The notes under the pieces are model-generated. The model was not told the origin of the DNA. It saw only the letters and a program-made list of their open reading frames with translations, and did not search any database. DNA of 64,000 bases from Bacillota bacterium (lineage in GTDB: Bacteria > Bacillota > Sulfobacillia > JAJYWN01): NCBI GenBank assembly GCA_021791495.1, contig JAJYWN010000023.1, positions 60,562 to 124,561 on the forward strand, read 5' to 3'. Below, in pieces: positions 59,409 through 64,000 of the stretch (positions are counted from its first letter, which is position 1; each line of letters begins with the position of its first letter). Both the position numbers and the translations under genes were made by a program.

Positions 59409-60349
59409 CCGGAGAGCGGGACGCGCCGGGTGTGGGCAGTGCCAATGGGGTAACCGTTCTGGTGCGAGGGGCGGGAGACCTGGCGACAGGCGTCGCCTAC
59501 CGGCTCTATCGCGCCGGGTTTGCGGTGTACCTCACGGAGTTGCCCGAGCCGCGGGCCGTTCGTCGCACGGTGTCCTTCTCCGAGTGCGTATTCCGAGGCG
59601 AGACCGTCGTGGAAGGGGTGAGGGCCGTCCGGGTTGGTTCCGCCGCGGAGGCCAGAGAGCTGCTGGGAGGCTCGGGCCGAACCGCTGGCGGGGGCGGTGG
59701 CGCAAGTGGAGGAGTCGTTCCGGTCATCGTGGATACCGAGGGGCGAGCCCTCGAGGAGATCCAGCCCGCCGTCCTGGTAGATGCGCGCATGGCCAAACGT
59801 CAGAACCTGGGGACCACCCGCGCCGATGCTCCCGTGGTCATCGGAGTGGGGCCCGGCTTCACGGCGGGTGAAGACGTAGACGCGGTGGTGGAAACGGCCC
59901 GCGGACACACGCTGGGACGGGTCATTTACCGGGGGGAGGCTCTACCCCCTACCGGGAAGCCCGGCGACGTCGGGGGCTATACTACTGAACGCGTGCTCCG
60001 GACGCCGGCGGCCGGCACCTTCCGGACCTTCGCGAAGATCGGAGACTGCGTGGAGGCGGGGCAGGTGGTGGCCGAAGTAGTGGCTGGAAAGGAGGGTGGG
60101 GGAGGCGGCCCCTGGCCCCTTGTGGCCCAGATCGGCGGCGTTTTGCGGGGCCTCTTGCGGGACGGGGCTCCAGTCAGGCAAGGACAAAAGGCCGGAGACG
60201 TCGACCACCGCTTCGACCCCGCCGCGCTGTACCAGATATCCGACAAAGCTCTGGCTGTCGGTGGCGGAGTCCTTGAAGCCGTGTTCTGTCTCCTCTGGGG
60301 GAGACCCCCCAGGGAAGCCGTGTGGCCCCGGGCGGGAGGACGGCGATAG
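59405..60349 (+). CDS. yqeB: YqeB (EF2563)-family selenium-dependent Mo-hydroxylase accessory protein
   Basis: 314 residues. The diagnostic start VLVRGAGDLATGVAYRLYRAGFAVYLTELPEPRAVRRTVSFSECVFRGETVVEGV and the later LVDARMAKRQNLGTT, VVIGVGPGFTAGEDVDAVVETARGHTLGRVIY fit the EF2563/YqeB family, known from gene clusters for molybdenum hydroxylases with a labile selenium. ATGA overlap with xdhC. Confidence 0.88.
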   Translation: MTGERDAPGVGSANGVTVLVRGAGDLATGVAYRLYRAGFAVYLTELPEPRAVRRTVSFSECVFRGETVVEGVRAVRVGSAAEARELLGGSGRTAGGGGGASGGVVPVIVDTEGRALEEIQPAVLVDARMAKRQNLGTTRADAPVVIGVGPGFTAGEDVDAVVETARGHTLGRVIYRGEALPPTGKPGDVGGYTTERVLRTPAAGTFRTFAKIGDCVEAGQVVAEVVAGKEGGGGGPWPLVAQIGGVLRGLLRDGAPVRQGQKAGDVDHRFDPAALYQISDKALAVGGGVLEAVFCLLWGRPPREAVWPRAGGRR

Positions 60350-60353
60350 GACT

Positions 60354-61496
60354 ATGAAGACGCAGCAAGTCCGCGTTCAAGATGCCGTGGGGTTGCCCCT
60401 GGCCTACGATCTCACCGAGATCGTTCCGGGCCAGCGGAAGGGGGCCGTGCTGCGCCGCGGCCACATCATCCGGGCGGAAGACCTGCCTGTCCTGGCCCGC
60501 ATCGGCAAATCTCTCGTGTTGGTCCTGGAGATGGAGCCGGGTGAGGTCCATGAGGATGAGGCCGCCTTGCGCCTGGCCAACATGCTGGGCGGTTCCGGGG
60601 TGAGGATTAGCCAGCCCGGCGAGGCCTGGGCCGACCTGCGCGCCGAACGCGGCGGTCTGCTAAAGGTCGATGCGGCGAGGCTACTGGAGATTAACCAGAT
60701 CGGGGAACTCCTCGTGGCCACCCGGCACAACAACGACGTGGTGAAGGCGGGCGAACTTGTGGCCAAGGCCAAGGTGGTGGGCTTGGTGGTCCAGGAGTGG
60801 CGCTTGCGGAAAGCTGCCGGCATCGCCGCTACGGCTGGCACCTCCGCTACCGTCGGCGCCTCCAACAACACCGCTGGCACCTCTGCTGCCGTTGGCGACG
60901 GCGCCGGTTCCTCTGCCGTGGCGCGTCCCGTCATCCAAGTCATACCTTTCCAAAATCGCCAGGCTGCCATTATTGTCACAGGCCGCGAGGTCTATGAGGG
61001 ACGTGTGAAGGACGCTTTCGGCCCGCTGCTCGCCTCCAAGCTGGCCGAGTACGGTAGCATAGCGGCCGACGTGACCATCGTCCCCGACGTTGCCCCCGAA
61101 ATCGCCGCCGCCATTCGCGAGGCCCTGGACCGGGGAGCGGACCTGGTTCTGGTCACGGGAGGCATGTCCCCCGATGACTCCACGCCCGAGGGTGTCCGGC
61201 AGGCCGGCGCCAAGGTGGAGTTCTACGGGATGCCCGTGTCGCCGGGGGCGATGACCCTGATGGCCTACGCGGACCGGGTCGACGGACACCGAGGCGGACC
61301 CGGGGACGTCCCCATCATGGGTGTTCCGGCCGGCCTTCTGGCTAAAGGGCGCGGCATCTTCGACGTTCTGCTCCCTCGCCTCCTGGCGGGTGAGCGCCTG
61401 AGGGCAAGCGACATGGCCCGCTACGGGCACGGCGGGTTGTGCCCGGGCTGCCAGGATTGCACTTTCCCCATGTGTGCCTTTGGGAAAGGGATCTAG
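60354..61496 (+). CDS. molybdopterin-binding (MoeA/MogA-like) protein
   Basis: 380 residues. The first 160 residues resemble the N terminus of molybdopterin-binding relatives (VQDAVGLPLAYDLTEIVPGQRKGAVLRRGHII); the MoCF-binding domain is at about 205-350: IIVTGREVYEGRVKDAF, DLVLVTGGMSPDDSTPEGV and the SPGAMTLMAY stretch. The tail has a Cys-rich motif, CPGCQDCTFPMCAFGKG, that could bind a metal. An Ala/Thr/Ser-rich linker with a duplicated (N)TAGTSA(A/T)VG stretch lies at about 160-190. Standard partner of YqeB/YqeC. Confidence 0.85.
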   Translation: MKTQQVRVQDAVGLPLAYDLTEIVPGQRKGAVLRRGHIIRAEDLPVLARIGKSLVLVLEMEPGEVHEDEAALRLANMLGGSGVRISQPGEAWADLRAERGGLLKVDAARLLEINQIGELLVATRHNNDVVKAGELVAKAKVVGLVVQEWRLRKAAGIAATAGTSATVGASNNTAGTSAAVGDGAGSSAVARPVIQVIPFQNRQAAIIVTGREVYEGRVKDAFGPLLASKLAEYGSIAADVTIVPDVAPEIAAAIREALDRGADLVLVTGGMSPDDSTPEGVRQAGAKVEFYGMPVSPGAMTLMAYADRVDGHRGGPGDVPIMGVPAGLLAKGRGIFDVLLPRLLAGERLRASDMARYGHGGLCPGCQDCTFPMCAFGKGI

Positions 61497-61500
61497 ACGC

Positions 61501-63138
61501 ATGCGCTATCTGGCACCGGTGCTGAACCTGGGCCCCGGTTCGGTGGTTTCTCTGGTGGGTGCCGGCGGTAAGACCAGCCTGCTCTTCGCTCTGGCGCGCG
61601 AGGTGGGGGAGGCCTGGGGCTGGGACAAGACACTGGTGACCACCACGACGCGGATGTTCTACCCTGCCCTGGAAGACTTCCCTCCTGTAGAGCCCACACT
61701 ATTGCCGGCGGCCAATGAGGCTCTGATAGTTACGCCGGCTCCAGCGGCCCGGCGCTTCCCGGCGCCGATGCGGATCCAGGTACAGATGGTTCGGTCCCTC
61801 GCCGAAGCCCTGACCGTGGTGACCCGGAGGCCGGAGGCAGGAGGCCCGAACCCAGGCGCCCACGATCTTCTGGTCCTAGCCCGCGGCACCGAACCGGCCT
61901 CCGGTCCCGGAGGCCGTGACAAGATCACCGGCCTGCCCCCCGAATGGGTAGACGCCATCGCTACCGCTAGGAGCGACCTTGTCGTCTTGGTGGAGGCCGA
62001 CGGTTCGGCCCGCCGGCCCTTGAAAGCTCCTGCCAGCCACGAGCCCGTCATCCCCTCCCGCACCACCGTCGTCCTCTCTGTGGCAGGCGTCGACGCCCTG
62101 GGGCAACCTCTCGGCCCCGAGGTGGCGCACCGGCCGGAACGCGTGTCCCGGTTGACGGGTATCCCTTTCGGAGAGGCCATCACGCCTGAAGGTACGGCCA
62201 CCGTCCTCTGGCACGCCTCTGGTTGCTCCCGCCGGCGCCCGCCGGCGGCGGAACTGGTACCGGTCATGAATAAGGCCCGGGGGGCCGGGGACCCTGCCGT
62301 CCTTCCCCAAGCCCGCGCCGCGGCGGCGGCCCTGCACCGCCTTGGCGCCGGGCCGGTGGTCCTGGCATCGTGTGCCGACTGGCCGGTGGTGGCCGAGGTA
62401 TCGCGACCGGTGCCCGCGCCGCCCGTGGCCGCAGTGATTCTTGCCGCGGGGACCTCCTCACGCCTGGGCCGCCCGAAGCAACTCCTGCCGTGGGATGGCC
62501 GGACCCTGATCGAACGGGTCGTGGAGGAGGCCCTTCGCTCCAGCGTAGCCTCGGTGTATGTAGTCCTGGGGCACGGGGCCGGACCTATCGAGTCCCGGCT
62601 CGCGCCTTGGAGGGAGCAGGCCGGCGGCCGCCTGACGGTGGTCCACAACCCCGATTACGCTGAAGGCCAGTCCACTTCCGTGCGGGCCGGCCTGACTGCC
62701 CTAGTTCCAGACATCCAGGCGGCCATCTTCGCTCCTGTCGACCAGCCTCTGATCGGCAGCTCCCACTTCGACGCCTTGGTCGACCGGTTCGCCGGCCTGA
62801 TGGACTTCGCGAAGCGACCGGATATCGCGCGCCGACCGGATTTCCCACGGCGAATGGACGCGGAGCCGCTGCCGGAGGGGGTGGCAGTCCACCGTCACTG
62901 CCGGTCGAAGGTTATCGTTTTGTCCCAGGGGCGTACCCGGCGAGGGCTCCCGGCCCTGTTCAGCCGCCCTCTTTTCCCCGAGTTGCTGCAGGTGGAAGGC
63001 GATGAAGGCGGGCGTTCGGTCATCCAACACCATCCGGAAGCCTTGTGCGCGGTGCCCGTGGCCGACGGAGTCCTCGAAGACATAGATACCTGGGAGGACT
63101 ATCTCCGTCTGCGCCAACGCCCAGGACTGTTTCGCTAG
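61501..63138 (+). CDS. YqeC fused to a MocA-type nucleotidyltransferase
   Basis: 545 residues. N-terminal about 300: YqeC, recognised by SVVSLVGAGGKTSLLFALA, TLVTTTTRMFYPA, VVLVEADGSARRPLKAPASHEPVIP and LGPEVAHRPERVSRLTG. C-terminal about 230: MocA/MobA-like transferase, with AVILAAGTSSRLGRPKQLLPWDG, VLGHGAGPIESRL, NPDYAEGQSTSVRAGL and APVDQPLIGSSHFDAL, which transfers CMP to molybdopterin. Normally two separate genes. Starts 4 bases after the previous stop; the last gene of the maturation operon. Confidence 0.9.
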   Translation: MRYLAPVLNLGPGSVVSLVGAGGKTSLLFALAREVGEAWGWDKTLVTTTTRMFYPALEDFPPVEPTLLPAANEALIVTPAPAARRFPAPMRIQVQMVRSLAEALTVVTRRPEAGGPNPGAHDLLVLARGTEPASGPGGRDKITGLPPEWVDAIATARSDLVVLVEADGSARRPLKAPASHEPVIPSRTTVVLSVAGVDALGQPLGPEVAHRPERVSRLTGIPFGEAITPEGTATVLWHASGCSRRRPPAAELVPVMNKARGAGDPAVLPQARAAAAALHRLGAGPVVLASCADWPVVAEVSRPVPAPPVAAVILAAGTSSRLGRPKQLLPWDGRTLIERVVEEALRSSVASVYVVLGHGAGPIESRLAPWREQAGGRLTVVHNPDYAEGQSTSVRAGLTALVPDIQAAIFAPVDQPLIGSSHFDALVDRFAGLMDFAKRPDIARRPDFPRRMDAEPLPEGVAVHRHCRSKVIVLSQGRTRRGLPALFSRPLFPELLQVEGDEGGRSVIQHHPEALCAVPVADGVLEDIDTWEDYLRLRQRPGLFR

Positions 63139-63284
63139 GTGAGACGACCGTTCGTCAAAGGCCGGCGACCCGCCGGAGTGACCGTGACTAAACGACACCC
63201 AAACTGACCGCCTGACAGGGACAGCAGAGAGCCTTTGCGGCGAGCACGCCCCACTCCCACGGAGCTGCCTGCTGCGTGACGTGG

Positions 63285-63590
63285 GCTAGGCCTCCCGCCT
63301 CTTTCGAAAACCAGTTCGTGCGCTTGGTGGCCTTGCCGAACGCCGTCCCGTAAATCATGGCCGGCCTGTGCGTGGCCCTCGGGCGCGCTGTGGTCGGCAT
63401 GATCGTGGCGGAGATGGCCGTGGAACTCACCGCCCTGGCAGGTCTGGTCAGGGTCTACGGTAATGCCTTCAAGACCGCCCACCTCATCGACGGGCTGATT
63501 ACTCCGTCGGTCTTCGCCGTCTTCCTTAGTCTGATGAGGGGCATCACGACGCGAGCGACATCACCGACACCGAGACTGCCACCACGCTAG
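63285..63590 (+). pseudogene. ABC transporter permease remnant (nitrate/taurine type)
   Basis: The frame reads ENQFVRLVALPNAVP, then TAA (63351-63353), then IMAGLCVALGRAVVGMIVAE and FKTAHL. It matches the C-terminal end of SsuC/TauC-like permeases; TAA stands where the family has a Tyr codon (TAC/TAT). The N-terminal two thirds is gone, and the C terminus is diverged. Non-functional. Confidence 0.65.
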
Positions 63591-64000
63591 GATCGTTCGA
63601 CCAGCGTGTCGGGGCCGGTGTCACAACAGAACGGCGAATTTCCCAACGGAGCAGGTCCCGAAGTAGGTCGCTCTCCGGCGTCATTCCTGGGCGATAGTGG
63701 GAATTGGAACTACAGTGTCCGCTCAGGACACATTTCCGGGGAATCGCGTGTGTCCCGAGTACACACTTCATCACCGGAGCCGTCGGCGGGCGACCGATGA
63801 GCCCTTGTTCGGGGTCGGGAGTTCGTCCGGCGGGGTAGGAGAAGCAAGGCCGGCCAGTCGGTGCATCGCGCCAGGATATGCCGCCGACCGACACCACCCT
63901 CATTTACCTGCGGTAATTCGTGTCCATGGGCAAATCGGAGAATGCCTGTCATCCGGGAGCACCCAGCGGCACCCCTCCGGGAACCACCCCGGGGGACGGC
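63591..64000. other. end of window, no gene recognised
   Basis: About 400 bases without a convincing gene. The 10-mer CTCAGGACAC (63722-63731) recurs in the left end of the inverted-repeat element at 12504-12513, which may point to IS debris. A minus-strand frame of 80 codons resembles nothing I know. Confidence 0.4.

Noticed and set aside
58242..63138. selenocysteine (in-frame TGA) in the maturation genes
   Set aside because: All frames are closed by ordinary stops at family-typical ends; no interrupted conserved domain was seen.
63710..63952. 80-codon minus-strand frame near the window end
   Set aside because: No family resemblance and no ribosome binding site; listed only as part of the non-coding tail.

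Overview
The window looks like a chromosome segment of a high-GC, Gram-positive-type bacterium, most likely an anaerobic member of the Bacillota (Firmicutes). The reasons are a complete dlt operon for D-alanylation of teichoic acids, an exported protein with three S-layer homology (SLH) domains, a lipobox-bearing solute-binding protein, an AroH-type chorismate mutase, a DtxR-feoA-feoB operon, frequent GTG/TTG starts behind strong GGAGG ribosome binding sites, and a YqeB/YqeC-type accessory set known from selenium-dependent molybdenum hydroxylases. The species cannot be named from this sequence.

Layout. 1-6.7 kb (+): the end of an FtsX-type permease, a DUF3052 protein, an iron-sulfur aldo/keto reductase, and an ECF sigma factor operon with three membrane or cell-surface proteins. 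6.7-11.1 kb (+): an iron operon (DtxR regulator, FeoA, FeoB) behind a promoter whose -10 is overlapped by a perfect 18-bp palindrome, then a nitroreductase. 11.2-13.0 kb: a cyclophilin gene, then a graveyard of mobile DNA (IS200/IS605-type tnpA remnant, 3' end of a group II intron, a 339-bp element with 54-bp inverted ends). 13.0-22.6 kb (-): a peptidoglycan-binding protein and a contiguous aromatic amino acid operon aroH-aroF-tyrA-aroA-aroE-aroC-aroKB-aroQ, with a promoter and an intrinsic terminator in the leader. 23.0-23.35 kb (+): three coupled small ORFs. 23.4-25.8 kb: an Mrp-type ATPase and an M20 amidohydrolase. 25.8-32.4 kb: an SLH-anchored nine-heme cytochrome and a DUF362 protein (-), an FmdB-type zinc ribbon (-), then CcdA and a thioredoxin (+). 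32.5-44.4 kb (+): an uncharacterised catabolic-looking cluster: two-cluster ferredoxin protein, Cys/His protein, NicX/M29-like metalloprotein, SCP2-like protein, five-gene branched-chain-type ABC importer, isochorismatase-type amidase, GntR regulator, a second DNA-binding-only GntR domain, UbiD decarboxylase with a small partner, and a truncated corrinoid domain. 44.4-47.9 kb: an ABC-2 exporter pair (+) and PlsY plus a lipid kinase (-). 48.0-48.3 kb: an intergenic array of a repeated 18-bp motif. 48.5-55.8 kb (+): homoserine dehydrogenase, a class V aminotransferase, and a dlt operon in the order C-D-X-A-B. 55.9-63.1 kb (+): M24 peptidase, opine-dehydrogenase-like protein, XdhC, YqeB, a molybdopterin-binding protein and a YqeC-MocA fusion. 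63.1-64.0 kb: an ABC permease pseudogene and otherwise nothing recognisable.

How the parts work together. The aro operon covers all seven shikimate-pathway steps plus the chorismate mutase and prephenate dehydrogenase steps. The Feo block is probably autoregulated by iron through the palindrome. The SLH cytochrome, with CcdA and thioredoxin nearby for cytochrome c maturation, suggests electron transfer at the cell surface. In the 32-44 kb cluster, two 18-bp sites with a TGT-NNN-ACA core lie upstream of the NicX-like gene and of the solute-binding protein gene. They are the best candidates for operators of the GntR/FCD regulator encoded in the cluster. The enzyme families suggest uptake and breakdown of a small, probably nitrogen-containing aromatic or heterocyclic acid, but the substrate is inference.
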